DNA of 64,000 nucleotides from Marinihelvus sp963695135 (GTDB lineage: Bacteria > Pseudomonadota > Gammaproteobacteria > Xanthomonadales > SZUA-36): contig CAVOGA010000001.1 in the NCBI GenBank assembly GCA_963695135.1, positions 1,054,001 to 1,118,000 on the forward strand. The letters are read 5' to 3'. Shown piece by piece: positions 1 to 9,444 of this stretch (position 1 is its first letter; every line of letters begins with the position of its first letter). The notes beneath the pieces were generated by a model. It searched no databases. It was not told the origin of the DNA and saw nothing but the letters and a program-made list of their open reading frames with translations. The position numbers were made by a program, and so were the translations under genes.

Positions 1-492
1 TCGCGGCCAAGGCCGTGGCCTTTCTCGAGGCGCTGGACCCGGCCTTCAAGGACTACCAGCAGGCGGTGGTCGACAATGCCCGGGCCATGGCCGATACGCT
101 GACAGAGCGCGGCTACAAGATTGTTTCCGGCGGCACGGACAACCACCTGTTCCTGGTGGACCTGATCGGCCGTGATTTCACCGGCAAGGACGCGGAAGAG
201 GCGCTGGGCCGGGCCAATATCACGGTGAACAAGAACACGGTGCCCGGTGAGCCCCGCTCGCCTTTTGTCACCAGCGGCCTGCGTATCGGAACGCCGGCGG
301 TAACCACGCGGGGGTTCGGTGTGGCCGAGTGCGTAACGCTCGCGATCGCTGATGGCGGACCTGCTGGACAACATCGGTGACCAGGCCGTCGAGCAGCGCG
401 TCAAGGCGGCGGCCACCGAGCTGTGCCGGCGCTTCCCGGTCTATATGACGAGCGAGGAGGGGCGCGAGCCGCATGTGGTGTCCGCTCTGTAA
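1..492 (+). CDS. glyA: Serine hydroxymethyltransferase, C-terminal part (frameshifted)
   Basis: This is the C-terminal portion of serine hydroxymethyltransferase, the PLP enzyme that converts serine and tetrahydrofolate to glycine and methylene-tetrahydrofolate. The 5' end lies outside the window and the first full codon is at base 3. The fragment shows the family segments VSGGTDNHLFLVDL, NKNTVPGE and TSGLRIGTPAVTTRGF. Near base 343 the frame breaks: deleting one base in CTCGCGATCG lets ECVTLA run into MADLLDNIGD and on to a stop at 490-492. The restored stop overlaps the nrdR start by 20 bases, in keeping with the common glyA-nrdR pairing. The break is probably a sequencing insertion. Confidence 0.93.
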
Positions 493-994
493 TCACGATG
501 ACACGCGGGTCGTGGACTCGCGTCTCACGCGCGACGGCATGCAGATCCGGCGCCGGCGCGAGTGCATGAAGTGCAATAACCGTTTCAATACCTTTGAAGC
601 GCCCGAGCTCAAGTCGCCGCGAATCATCAAGTCGGACGGCGCCCGGGAGGCTTTTTCCGAAACCAAGCTGCGCGAGGGCATGCTCCGCGCCCTTGAAAAG
701 CGGCCGGTGGAAACCCGCGAAGTGGAGCGGTCCATTCGCCGCCTGCTCAAGGAAATCAGCGGTGTTGAGGACGCCGAGATACCCAGCAGCCTGCTCGGCG
801 AGTGGGTGATGCGTGAACTCCAGGAGCTCGACCAGGTGGCCTATGTGCGTTTCGCCTCCGTCTACCGCCGCTTTGAAGACATCCAGGCCTTCCGCGACCT
901 GATCGAAGGACTGGAGCAGGACGGCGCCGGCGCTCTCGATCAACGCCAGATTTCCCTGCTGGACCCGCAACGCCGGAAACACCGGAAACCGTGA
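473..994 (+). CDS. nrdR: Transcriptional repressor NrdR
   Basis: NrdR is a zinc-ribbon and ATP-cone repressor of ribonucleotide reductase genes that senses ATP/dATP. The 173-residue protein starts MWCPLC. Its four zinc ligands are Cys3, Cys6, Cys31 and Cys34 (CMKC), and an ATP-cone domain follows from about residue 46. It is slightly longer than typical family members because of a basic C-terminal tail ending RRKHRKP. The start is fixed by the zinc ribbon, whose first cysteine is at position 3. The gene overlaps the end of glyA, and its stop overlaps the ribD start by 4 bases, so it heads the riboflavin operon. Confidence 0.96.
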   Translation: MWCPLCNHDDTRVVDSRLTRDGMQIRRRRECMKCNNRFNTFEAPELKSPRIIKSDGAREAFSETKLREGMLRALEKRPVETREVERSIRRLLKEISGVEDAEIPSSLLGEWVMRELQELDQVAYVRFASVYRRFEDIQAFRDLIEGLEQDGAGALDQRQISLLDPQRRKHRKP

Positions 995-2089
995 GCTTCA
1001 GCGCCTTCGACCACCGGTGCATGGCGGAAGCCATCGCCCTGGCCCGGCGTGGCCTCTACACCACCATGCCCAACCCGCGCGTCGGTTGCGTGCTGGCCAA
1101 AGCAGGTCAAATCGTCGGCCGCGGCTGGCATGAACGCGCCGGTGAGGCGCATGCCGAACCCCGGGCCATCAGTGATGCAGGGGCTGCGGCGCACGGCGCC
1201 ACCGCCTATGTCACCCTGGAGCCCTGCGCCCACCAGGGCCGGACCGGACCCTGCTCGGATGCGCTGATCGCCGCGGGCGTGGTCGAGGTGATCGTCGCGC
1301 TGCGCGATCCGAATCCGGCGGTGGACGGCTCCGGCATCGCGCAGCTGGAAGCGGCCGGCATTGCCTGTCGCAGCGGCCTGATGGAAGCACAGTCGCGGGA
1401 ACTGAATCCCGGCTTTCTGTCCCGCATGGAGCGCGGACGACCCTGGGTGCGGGTCAAGCTGGCGCAGAGCCTGGACGGTCGCACGGCCCTGGCCAACGGC
1501 GAGAGCCACTGGATTACCGGCGCCGCTGCCCGGCAGGATGTGCAACGGTGGCGCGCGCAAGCGGACGCCATCCTCACCGGCGTGGGGACGGTGCTGGCGG
1601 ATGACCCGTCGCTGAACCTGCGTCTTGACGGCGTGGAGCGCCAGCCCCTGCGGGTTATCGCGGACAGCCGCTGGCGAACGCCGCCCGGCGCCCGGACCCT
1701 GCAGCTTGATGGCCCGGTGCTCGTGGCCGGGCGGGATGACCTGCCGGTCCCGGAAGCATTGCGCCTTGCCGCCGAAACACTGCCCCTGCCACCCCGCGGC
1801 GGGCGCGTCCCGCTGCAGGCCCTGCTGCGGGCCCTGGCTGAGCGGGAAATCAACGAGGTCCACGTGGAGGCGGGCGCGACACTGTGCGGCGCCCTGCTGC
1901 AGGAACAGCTGGTGGACGAGTTGTTGATTTACCAGGCGCCCTGTCTGCTGGGTGAGGCGGGAAGGCCGTCCCTGTGCCTGGGCGCACTGGAACGCATGGA
2001 AGACCGGCCGCTGATGACCCTGCTGGAGCGGGTCAGCGTCGGTGAAGACTTGAGAATGCGGCTGCAGACCGCAATATCGCGGGGACTGA
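991..2089 (+). CDS. ribD: Bifunctional riboflavin deaminase/reductase RibD
   Basis: RibD deaminates and then reduces the pyrimidine intermediate in riboflavin synthesis. The start is GTG at 991, overlapping the nrdR stop. The N-terminal deaminase domain has the zinc motif around HAEPRA and the PCAHQGRTGPC cluster. In most RibD proteins the first motif reads HAE followed by a short hydrophobic stretch, so this is conventional. The reductase domain begins near PWVRVKLAQSLDGRTA and includes ILTGVGTVLADDP. As read, the frame has no stop and runs directly into riboflavin synthase. Removing one G from the GGGG run at 2081-2084 creates a TGA at 2087-2089 that overlaps the ribE ATG, the usual coupled arrangement. 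I treat the fusion as a likely artefact. Confidence 0.93.
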
Positions 2090-2709
2090 TGTTTACCGGA
2101 ATCGTCACATACCGCGGCCGCCTGCTGGCCACTGAGCCCTCGGACAAGGACCGGCGCATGACCTTCGAGGTGGAGGCGGCGGCGCTGGACGACGCGGCCG
2201 AGGGCGACAGCATGTGCGTCTCCGGCGCCTGCCTGACCATGCTGGACATCCATGCGCCAACCGGCGGCATGGGGCGCTTCAGCGCCGACGTTTCCGTCGA
2301 AACCCTGGCCAGGACGACGCTTGGGGCGCTTGCGGTCGGCGACGGGGTCAATCTTGAGCCGGCGCTGCGCGCTGCAGACCGGCTCGGTGGGCACCTGGTC
2401 AGCGGGCACGTGGACGGGCGCGGGGTCCTGCTGTCCCGGGTTCCCGACGGACGCGCCGAACGCTGGCACTTCGAGGTGCCCGAAGACCTGAAGCGCTACA
2501 TTGCCGCCAAGGGGTCGGTGTGCATCAATGGCGTCTCGCTGACGGTCAACGCGGTCGACGGCGCCCGCTTCGAGGTGTGTATCATTCCCCATACGCTGGA
2601 AGTGACCACCCTGGGCGGGCTGGTGGCCGGCAGCGCGGTAAACATCGAGGTCGACATGATCGCGCGGTACGTGGAACGTTTGATCACCGCTGACGAGGAA
2701 TCGCAATGA
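2089..2709 (+). CDS. ribE: Riboflavin synthase, alpha subunit
   Basis: Riboflavin synthase dismutates two 6,7-dimethyl-8-ribityllumazines to riboflavin. The start at 2089 gives the family N-terminus MFTGIV. Two repeated lumazine-binding barrels follow. The first contains SMCVSGACLTM and FSADVSVETL. The second contains GHLVSGHVDG, SVCINGVSLTVN and IIPHTLEVTTLG. The protein has 206 residues, normal for the family. In the raw sequence it is in frame with the end of ribD through a linker of about seven residues (see the ribD entry). Its stop overlaps the ribBA start by 4 bases. Confidence 0.95.
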   Translation: MFTGIVTYRGRLLATEPSDKDRRMTFEVEAAALDDAAEGDSMCVSGACLTMLDIHAPTGGMGRFSADVSVETLARTTLGALAVGDGVNLEPALRAADRLGGHLVSGHVDGRGVLLSRVPDGRAERWHFEVPEDLKRYIAAKGSVCINGVSLTVNAVDGARFEVCIIPHTLEVTTLGGLVAGSAVNIEVDMIARYVERLITADEESQ

Positions 2710-3830
2710 AGCTCAACACCATCCCCGAACTGGTGGAAGACATCCAGGCGGGTCGCATGGTCATCCTCATGGATGATGAGGACCGGGAAAACGAGGGTGA
2801 CCTGGTCATGGCGGCGAGCAAGGTGCGGCCCGAGGACATCAACTTCATGGCGCGCTATGGCCGCGGACTGATCTGTCTGCCGCTGACCCAGGCGCGCTGC
2901 GAGCAGCTGGCCCTGCCCCTGATGGTGGACAGGAACGACGCGCGGTTCGCGACCAATTTCACCATTTCCATCGAGGCGGCCGAGGGCATCACCACCGGAA
3001 TTTCCGCCCATGACCGGGCCCACACGGTGCGCACAGCGGTGGCCCCGGATGCCGGCCCGGCGGACATTTCCCTGCCGGGGCACATTTTTCCGCTCAAGGC
3101 CAACCCGGGCGGGGTGCTGTCCCGCGCCGGCCACACCGAGGCCAGCGTTGACCTGGTCAAGATCGCCGGCCTGGATCCATCGGCCGTGCTGGTCGAGATC
3201 CTCAACGAGGATGGCACCATGGCCCGCCGGCCGGAGCTGGAAGTGTTCGCGCGCGAGCACGGGCTGAAGCTCGGCACGATCGCCGACCTGATTCGTTACC
3301 GGCTCGAAAATGAGCACACGGTGCAGCTGGTTTCACAGCACGAGGTAAACACCGACTTTGGCCCGTTCACCCTCCATACCTACCGCGATACGATTGAGCA
3401 ACGGCTGCACCTGGCGCTGATGAAGGGCGAGCCGCAGGACCCGACGCTGGTGCGGGTGCACGTGCAGAACCCGCTCAGCGACGTGATCGGAATCCAGCGG
3501 GAGGACTTCGGCCTGCCGCTGCGCGTGGCCATGGCGGAAATCCAGGCGCGGGGCGCCGGCCTGGTGCTGGTGCTTGGCGGGCATGATGATGACGAGGCGC
3601 TGTTGCGGCGCATCCAGAGCGAACCGGAGCCGGACATCACGCCGTCCGGTGATAACCGCCAGTCGCGGGAATTGAGAACTTATGGCATTGGCGCGCAGAT
3701 CATCGCGGACCTGGGCATCAGGCGTATGCGTTTGCTGAGCGCGCCAACGCGCCTGACCGGCCTGTCGGGTTTCGGGCTGGAAGTCGTTGACTACGTCGAG
3801 CCGGGCGCCGCGTACGACGCCAGGAGCTGA
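2706..3830 (+). CDS. ribBA: 3,4-dihydroxy-2-butanone-4-phosphate synthase with degenerate GTP cyclohydrolase II domain
   Basis: The N-terminal half (about residues 1-200) is RibB, which makes dihydroxybutanone phosphate from ribulose 5-phosphate. It carries the motifs MDDEDRENEGD, YGRGLICLPL and GHTEASVDL. The C-terminal half resembles GTP cyclohydrolase II (RibA) and ends with RTYGIGAQIIADLGIRRMRL. However, the zinc-binding block expected after LVRVH (SECLTGD and RCDCG) is replaced by VQNPLSDVIGI, with no cysteines. The RibA half is therefore predicted to be catalytically inactive, as in other proteins annotated RibBX, and a separate ribA would be needed elsewhere. The gene sits in the operon between ribE and ribH. 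Confidence 0.93.
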   Translation: MKLNTIPELVEDIQAGRMVILMDDEDRENEGDLVMAASKVRPEDINFMARYGRGLICLPLTQARCEQLALPLMVDRNDARFATNFTISIEAAEGITTGISAHDRAHTVRTAVAPDAGPADISLPGHIFPLKANPGGVLSRAGHTEASVDLVKIAGLDPSAVLVEILNEDGTMARRPELEVFAREHGLKLGTIADLIRYRLENEHTVQLVSQHEVNTDFGPFTLHTYRDTIEQRLHLALMKGEPQDPTLVRVHVQNPLSDVIGIQREDFGLPLRVAMAEIQARGAGLVLVLGGHDDDEALLRRIQSEPEPDITPSGDNRQSRELRTYGIGAQIIADLGIRRMRLLSAPTRLTGLSGFGLEVVDYVEPGAAYDARS

Positions 3831-3834
3831 ACCA

Positions 3835-4308
3835 ATGCACGAGATAACACCCGGCATTCCCCGGCGGCCCGTGAAAATCGCGATCGCCGCCGCACAGTTC
3901 AACCGGTTCATAACCGACGAGCTGCTCGCCGGCGCCCGCGAGGCGCTGACGCGTCATAATGTGGCGGATGAGGACATTACCCTGGCCTGGGTGCCCGGCG
4001 CCTATGAGTTGCCGCTGGCCTGCGCGCAACTGCTGGAGCGTGGTGATTTTGACGGGGTTATCGCCCTTGGGGCGGTGATTCGTGGCGGTACGCCGCACTT
4101 TGACTACGTGGCCGGGGAGTGCAGCCGGGGGCTGCAGCGTGTATCCCTGGACCATGGCAAGCCGGTGATGTTCGGCGTGCTCACCACGGACACCATAGAA
4201 CAGGCCCTGGAACGGGCGGCGCGGGACCAGGGCAACAAGGGTTTCGACGTAACACTGGGGTTGCTGAACATGATTGATCTTGCAGACCGGATTGCCAACG
4301 ATGAGTGA
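3835..4308 (+). CDS. ribH: 6,7-dimethyl-8-ribityllumazine synthase
   Basis: Lumazine synthase condenses the RibB product with the RibD product and usually forms a 60-subunit icosahedral or decameric shell. The protein has 157 residues from ATG 3835. It shows AAQFNRFITDELL, WVPGAYELPL, ALGAVIRGGTPHFDYV and VMFGVLTTDTIEQALERA, which hold the substrate and phosphate contacts. Four bases separate it from ribBA, and it overlaps nusB by 8 bases. Confidence 0.97.
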   Translation: MHEITPGIPRRPVKIAIAAAQFNRFITDELLAGAREALTRHNVADEDITLAWVPGAYELPLACAQLLERGDFDGVIALGAVIRGGTPHFDYVAGECSRGLQRVSLDHGKPVMFGVLTTDTIEQALERAARDQGNKGFDVTLGLLNMIDLADRIANDE

Positions 4309-4753
4309 CCGGAATTCGCACTGGGAGCCGCGTCGCCGGGCCCGCCGCCGCGCCCTGCAGGCGCTGTACCAGCGTGAAATCACCGGGGATCCGGTCGATG
4401 GCATCATCATCCAGTTTGTTGACACGCAGGACTTCAGCGGCGTTGACACGGACTATTTCAAGGCGCTGGTGCACGGGGTGGACAGCGAGCGCGAGTCGCT
4501 CAGCGAACAACTGGGTCCGGTCCTGGACCGGGAGTTTGGAAAACTCGACACCATGGAGCGCCTGCTCCTGCTGATCGGCACGTGGCAATACCGCTTTGAG
4601 CCGGAAGTGCCCTTCCAGGTCGTGGTCGACGAAACCGTCGACCTGGCCAACCGTTTCGGCTCTGCGCAGAGTCCTTCCTACGTCAACGCGGTTCTCGACA
4701 AGGCTGCCGGCGCTTTCGGTCTGCCCGGAGCCGCCAGGCAATCCGACGGCTGA
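4301..4753 (+). CDS. nusB: Transcription antitermination factor NusB
   Basis: NusB binds BoxA RNA with NusE (S10) to promote rRNA antitermination. The 150-residue protein has the family sequence RRARRRALQALYQREI at its N-terminus, LLLIGTWQYRFEPEVPFQVVVDETVDLANRFG in pieces through the middle, and SYVNAVLDKAA near the C-terminus. ATG 4301 was chosen because it gives the normal N-terminus and the ATGAGTGA overlap with the ribH stop. The ribH-nusB-thiL order is a common gammaproteobacterial linkage. Confidence 0.96.
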   Translation: MSDRNSHWEPRRRARRRALQALYQREITGDPVDGIIIQFVDTQDFSGVDTDYFKALVHGVDSERESLSEQLGPVLDREFGKLDTMERLLLLIGTWQYRFEPEVPFQVVVDETVDLANRFGSAQSPSYVNAVLDKAAGAFGLPGAARQSDG

Positions 4754-4757
4754 AGCG

Positions 4758-5732
4758 GTGGCTGAATTCGCCCTGATTGACCGGCTGGCCCGCGCCATTC
4801 CGGTCCGGGGTGCGGGCGTTCAACGCTCGATCGGCGACGATGCGGCGGTGCTGCTTCCTGATGCCGGCCGTGAATTACTGGTGGCTACCGATACGCTCAA
4901 CGAGGGCGTCCACTTCCTGCCCGGCGCCGATCCGGCGTCCCTGGGTTACAAGGCCCTGGCGGTCAACCTCAGTGACCTGGCTGCGATGGGCGCCCGGGCG
5001 CGCTGGGCGCTGCTGGCGCTGTCCATGCCCGCCGCGGATGAGCGCTGGATTGACGGCTTCGCTGCGGGCTTTGCTGAACTGGCGCGCCGCTGCGGCGTCA
5101 GCCTGGTGGGTGGCGATACCTGTTCAGGATCCCTGTCCGTTACCGTGACAGTTCTCGGCGATGTGCCGGCGGGGCAGTCTCTGTGCCGCGACGGTGCGGC
5201 GGCCGGTGACCTGGTTTACGTATCCGGTTCGCTGGGAGACGCGGCGCTCGCCTTGCGCCGGCGCCTGGCGGGCCAGCCCTGCCCGGTGGAGCTGGAGCGT
5301 GCACTGGACCGGCCGGAACCGCAGCTGGCATTGGGCCGGCGTCTGCGCGGCCTTGCCACGGCCTGTATTGACCTCTCCGATGGACTGCTCGCTGACCTTG
5401 GCCACCTGGCGCGTGCCTCGGGCCTGGGTGCTGCGATTGAGCTCGGGCGCCTGCCTGCCTCGCCGCCCCTGGCGTCTCTGCCGCCGGAGGACCGCTGGAC
5501 ACTGCAGCTGTCCGGAGGCGAGGACTACGGCCTGTGCTTCACCCTGCCGGAATCCGCTTGCGGGGCGCTGGATGAGATTGCCCGGGACCTTGGAATCCGG
5601 CTGACCCGGGTAGGGCGTCTGCAGGCCGGTGACGGAGTCGCCTGCCTGACCCCGGACCAGGATGAATGGGTTCCCGCTTCGCCGGGCTGGGAGCACTTTT
5701 CCGCACAACCGGAGACGGACGCCGATGGATGA
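4758..5732 (+). CDS. thiL: Thiamine-monophosphate kinase
   Basis: ThiL phosphorylates thiamine monophosphate to thiamine diphosphate. The start is GTG 4758, four bases after the nusB stop, which gives the family opening VAEFALIDRLAR. Family motifs include RSIGDDAAVL, ATDTLNEGVHF, LAVNLSDLAAMGA and LVGGDT, with CIDLSDGLLADL and SGGEDYGLCF in the ATP and substrate site. The length is 324 residues. It overlaps pgpA by 8 bases. Confidence 0.96.
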   Translation: MAEFALIDRLARAIPVRGAGVQRSIGDDAAVLLPDAGRELLVATDTLNEGVHFLPGADPASLGYKALAVNLSDLAAMGARARWALLALSMPAADERWIDGFAAGFAELARRCGVSLVGGDTCSGSLSVTVTVLGDVPAGQSLCRDGAAAGDLVYVSGSLGDAALALRRRLAGQPCPVELERALDRPEPQLALGRRLRGLATACIDLSDGLLADLGHLARASGLGAAIELGRLPASPPLASLPPEDRWTLQLSGGEDYGLCFTLPESACGALDEIARDLGIRLTRVGRLQAGDGVACLTPDQDEWVPASPGWEHFSAQPETDADG

Positions 5733-6213
5733 GCTGCGCGCAGCGCTGTGGCGCAGTGCCCGCCAGTGGGACGGGTTTATCGCCCTGGGCTTCGGCTCAG
5801 GGCTTGCGCCCAGGGCGCCCGGGACCTTCGGCACGCTTGCCGCGATCCCCTTCGGCGTGCTGCTGTCCCAGGCGCCCATGCCGGTTCACCTGGCCTTGCT
5901 GGGCGTCGCCTTTGCCCTCGGTGTGCTGGTCTGTGACCGCGTGGGCAAGCGGCTCGGGGTTGCTGATCACGGCGCCATGGTCTGGGATGAATTCGTCGGC
6001 TACTGGCTCGCCATTGTCCTGCTGCCGGCCCAGTGGCCCTGGTGGCTGGCCGCCTTCGTGGTGTTTCGTTTCTTCGATATTCTCAAGCCCTGGCCGATCC
6101 GCCCGCTGGAAAAAGCCTTTGGCGGCGGCCTCGGGGTGATGCTCGATGACGTGGCCGCGGGCCTGCTGACCCTGCTGATTCTCTGGCCGCTGTCGCTTTG
6201 GCTCGGCAGCTGA
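5725..6213 (+). CDS. pgpA: Phosphatidylglycerophosphatase A
   Basis: PgpA dephosphorylates phosphatidylglycerophosphate to phosphatidylglycerol in the inner membrane. The 162-residue protein has the family block FGSGLAPRAPGTFGTLAAIP, followed by DHGAMVWDEFVGYWLA (acidic catalytic region), FVVFRFFDILKPWPI and LDDVAAG. Three to four hydrophobic segments are visible. ATG 5725 lies in the end of thiL. The gene is the last of the co-directional run that starts at glyA, and converges with yraN. Confidence 0.96.
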   Translation: MDELRAALWRSARQWDGFIALGFGSGLAPRAPGTFGTLAAIPFGVLLSQAPMPVHLALLGVAFALGVLVCDRVGKRLGVADHGAMVWDEFVGYWLAIVLLPAQWPWWLAAFVVFRFFDILKPWPIRPLEKAFGGGLGVMLDDVAAGLLTLLILWPLSLWLGS

Positions 6214-6221
6214 CCCCGGTC

Positions 6222-6584
6222 TTAATATCCCTCGAACGCTCCGCTGATCCATTCGACAGATGCGTCGCCGGCTGACCCGCTAATGCCAACGACATCAAAA
6301 CGGCAGGGCCGGGAGGCCAGCGCCGGACGGCGCGACAGAAAAATACCCGCAGCGCGGCAGATTTTCAGTTGCTTGGTGCGGGTGACCGATTCGATGGCGG
6401 AGCCAAAGCGGCTCTGGCGACGGTAACGAACTTCCACGAACACGATCATCCCGCCATCGCGCATCACCAGGTCGATTTCACCGAGCCGGCAATGGAAGTT
6501 TCTCGCCAGCGTTGTCAGGCCGCGGTCGCGCAGGTAGCGTTCCGCCAGCCACTCCCACGCCTCGCCTCGACGGTTCGGCTTCAA
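6222..6584 (-). CDS. yraN: YraN family (UPF0102) nuclease-like protein
   Basis: This 120-residue protein of the UPF0102 family has a predicted Holliday-junction-resolvase-like fold. The hallmark is GEIDLVMRDGGMIVFVEVRYR (split here as GEIDLVMRDGG and FVEVRYR), in which the acidic residues and the last basic residue would form a PD-(D/E)XK-type site. The N-terminus GEAWEWLAERYLRDRGL and the phrase KICRAAGIFL also fit. Its cellular role is not established. It lies just downstream of lpoA on the same strand, as in many gammaproteobacteria. Confidence 0.93.
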   Translation of the reverse strand: MKPNRRGEAWEWLAERYLRDRGLTTLARNFHCRLGEIDLVMRDGGMIVFVEVRYRRQSRFGSAIESVTRTKQLKICRAAGIFLSRRPALASRPCRFDVVGISGSAGDASVEWISGAFEGY

Positions 6585-6604
6585 GGAAGGTCAGGGCGCC
6601 CGGC

Positions 6605-8540
6605 TCAGCGGGCGGGTTGCAGCGCCACCGGCCGGCCATCCAGGAACACGGCCCAGACCGGCTCCCTCTGCAGCCGCTCGTTCTGGCCCATTGAAAGGTC
6701 GCCTGTCAGTCCGGGAAAATTAAAGCCCGGGTCCTGCTGCATCGTGTCCAGCCAGGGCAGGAGGTTCCAGGCATCACGCCCCAGGGCGTAAAGGGAGCCA
6801 AACGTGCCGCCCCTCAGGCTGGCCAGCTGCGGGCCGCTCTCGTCTTCGGCCTGCAGGGCCCAGCGTGTGGTGGGAATCTGGATGCCATTGAGATCAATAT
6901 CGGCTTTCGGGTCGACTTTGCCGGAATAGATGCGGCTCATGGCGAAGACCGGTTTGCTGCCGGCGTCAAAGAACCGCAATTGCGGCTTGAGCTGGCGGCC
7001 CAGCGCCGGGTCGGTGGCCATGAAGAAAGCACCGAAGTCATCGCGTCGCGAGTCTTCGAATTCCAGCGGCAGGTTGAGCAGGCTTTGCAGCCGTTTGCGC
7101 CGCTCGCGGCCGTCCTCGATCTGCAGCAGGCGGGTGAGTTTTGCCGAGTGGTCCGCGTCGCTGGCGCTGAACCGCTCAATCGCGACAATTTCTCCGCCTC
7201 CCGCAAGGTATTCGTCCACGAACGCCGTTTCCGTGCGCTCCGCCCAGGCGTTATCCGCACGCAGCAGTATGGTTCGCTGGTGCCCCTCGGCAAGCATGTG
7301 GCGCGCCACCGCCTCTGCTTCCGCTTCCTGGGACAGCGAAATGCTGAACAGGTCCACGGGCTCTGCCGGGGCGATGGCGGCCGCTGCCGCGGGAATCGTT
7401 TCCGGCGGTAAGCCCGGCTCCAGGGCCGCTGCACCGGTTTCCGGCCAGTTCAGCAGCAACCCGGGCAGGGATGCGCCCGGCAGGGCCGCCACCGCGTCCA
7501 CCGACTCGCGGTGCAGCGGTCCGATGACCCACTGGTAGCCGCCGTCTTCGGCCATTCGATAGGCGGATACGGCGGAAAGCGGGTCTTCTCCCAACGGCAT
7601 GAACACCAGCTCCGAACGGGCGGGGTTATCCAGCCAGCCGGCAACGATCCCGTCCCGGATGGCGGCGCCCGCCGCTGAAAGGGGGCCCGAGGTGGGCAAC
7701 AGAACGGCGATGCGTCCCGGCGGCGCAAAGCGCTGGCCGTATTGCCATGCGAGTTCCAGGTAGCCTTGTTCGTCCACCGGTCCCAGCGGGTGCAGCGTGG
7801 TCCATTCTGCCGCCGCTTCGAGCAGATCCCGGCGCCCGACCAGGGTGGCGCGAAGGTCGATCGTCAGCGCGGCCCACTGGCCCAGGCGCGTCGGTTGCAG
7901 CGCCTCCTGCTCCAACCGGGCTGTCGGCACCTGTTGCAGGAGCTGTAACACCTCGAGCCGGGTGCTGCTGTCGAGCGGTTCATTTTCCTCCAGCAGCGTG
8001 GCCACATCCGCCAGCAGGGCCGCGTCGGGATCGGACTCCAGCTGCTGCAGCAGCTGCCGGGCGCTTGCAAGGCGTTGCCGGTCGGCGCGCGGCAGCCCGT
8101 TTTCCGCCGCATCCAGGTAGAACCCGGCACGCACAGTATCCCGGGAACCGAGGGCCAGTTCCCCGCGCAGCAGGGCCTCGCGGGCGGCGTCCTCGCGACC
8201 CAGCCGGTTGCCGGATACCCGGTCCAGCGCGGCCTGGCTCTGCGCGGGCTTGCCGGCCAGCCACCAGTTATCAGCGGCATTCAGGTAGGCAAGGTTGGCG
8301 TCGCTGCCGGCTGTGGATGGCGATGCTCTCCCAGCCCCGGGCCGCCTGTTCAAAGTCGCCGCGCGCCGCGGCGGCTTGCGCCGCGGCGACTTGCGGGTCA
8401 GCCGGTGGCGGTGGCGGCGCGCTGGCGCAGGCGCCGAGCAGCACGGCGGTGAACAGCAGGGCGCCAGCCTGCAGAAGCCGGCGTCGCAAAGTTGATGAAA
8501 AGCGGCGCATGTTCGGGCGAATATTCGGAGCTGTGTTCAT
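6605..8540 (-). CDS. lpoA: Penicillin-binding protein activator LpoA (frameshifted)
   Basis: LpoA is an outer-membrane lipoprotein that activates the peptidoglycan synthase PBP1A. The N-terminus has a basic region, a hydrophobic stretch and the lipobox LLGAC, with the lipidated Cys followed by an Ala/Pro-rich segment. A TPR-like helical region comes next, and then a periplasmic-binding-protein fold with IAVLLPTSGPLSAAGAAIRDG and VIGPLHRESVDAVAAL. The frame breaks near 8315, and removing one base joins RGWESI to SDANLAYLNAADNWW. The exact start is uncertain: ATGs at 8567, 8540 and 8510 are all in frame, and 8510 would give the most typical signal length. The gene is divergent from rsmI, also the usual arrangement. 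Confidence 0.88.
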
Positions 8541-8565
8541 GGCATTGAATGATAACCTAGGTCCC

Positions 8566-9400
8566 ATGAGTCATTCCTTGCTGTATGTCGTCGCAACGCC
8601 GATCGGAAATCTGCAGGATATTTCCCCGCGTGCCGTGAGCGTGCTCGCCGGGGCCGACCTGGTGGTGGCCGAAGATACCCGTCACACGGGCAAGCTGCTG
8701 CAGCACCTGGGTATCAAGGCCACGCTGCAGGCCATGCATGATCACAACGAGGAAGCCATGCTGCCGGCGCTGCTGCAGCGCCTGCGCGAGGGCGCGACCA
8801 TTGCCGTTGTGTCTGACGCGGGCACTCCGCTGATCAGCGACCCGGGCTTTCGACTGGTGCGGGCTGCGGCCCAGGCGGGTATCGAGGTGCGCGCGGTGCC
8901 CGGGCCCAGCGCGGTGACCGCCGCCCTGTCTGTCAGCGGCCTGGCCACGGACCGCTTCGTCTTTGAAGGGTTCCTGCCGGCCAGGCCGGCAGCCCGCCGC
9001 CAGGCGCTTGGAGCGCTTGCGTGATGAGACACGCACCCTGGTGCTGTTCGAATCCAGCCATCGCATCGAGGCCTGCCTGGCCGATCTGCTCGCGGTACTG
9101 GGCCCGGAACGCCAGCTCGCGGTTTGCCGCGAACTGACCAAGCGCTTTGAGACCGTGCTCCGCGGCGGCGCGGCGGAGGTGATCGAACGTATCGCCGCAG
9201 ACCCGGACCAGCGTAAGGGCGAGTTCGTTGTCGTGGTGGAAGGGGCGCCGGATGCGCAGCCGGGGCTGGCGGACGCCCTGGCGCTGGCGCGTGAGCTGCT
9301 GCGCGAGCTGCCCGGCCAGCAAGGCAGCGCGAATCGCCGCGCGCATCACCGGCGTTTCGCGCCGGGAGCTCTACGCCGCCCTGGAGGCCGCAGTCAGTAA
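8566..9400 (+). CDS. rsmI: 16S rRNA (cytidine1402-2'-O)-methyltransferase RsmI (frameshifted)
   Basis: RsmI methylates the 2'-O of C1402 in 16S rRNA. The N-terminal part has LYVVATPIGNLQDIS, LVVAEDTRHTGKLL, VVSDAGTPLISDPGF and VRAVPGPSAVTAALS, all diagnostic of the SAM-dependent family. The frame breaks near 9008, where one extra base in GCGCTTGGAG separates ARRQAL from ERLRDETRTLVLFESSHR. It breaks again near 9312, where one extra base separates LLRELP from SKAARIAARITGVSRRELY. The end is uncertain. In the last frame no stop occurs before the RNase P gene, while a TAA at 9398-9400 would be reached with one more missing base. Confidence 0.9.
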
Positions 9401-9444
9401 ACACAACGCTGTTACCGCAGGCGCGAATGGGCGAAAATACCCCG

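Noticed and set aside
940..2706. Long antisense open frame of 588 codons opposite ribD/ribE
   Set aside because: It is a GC-codon-bias shadow of the riboflavin genes: no recognisable motifs, and the plus strand encodes well-conserved enzymes throughout.
9000..9025. Programmed ribosomal frameshift in rsmI and the other split genes
   Set aside because: No slippery heptamer or downstream structure is shared by the sites, and the affected genes are not known to be recoded.
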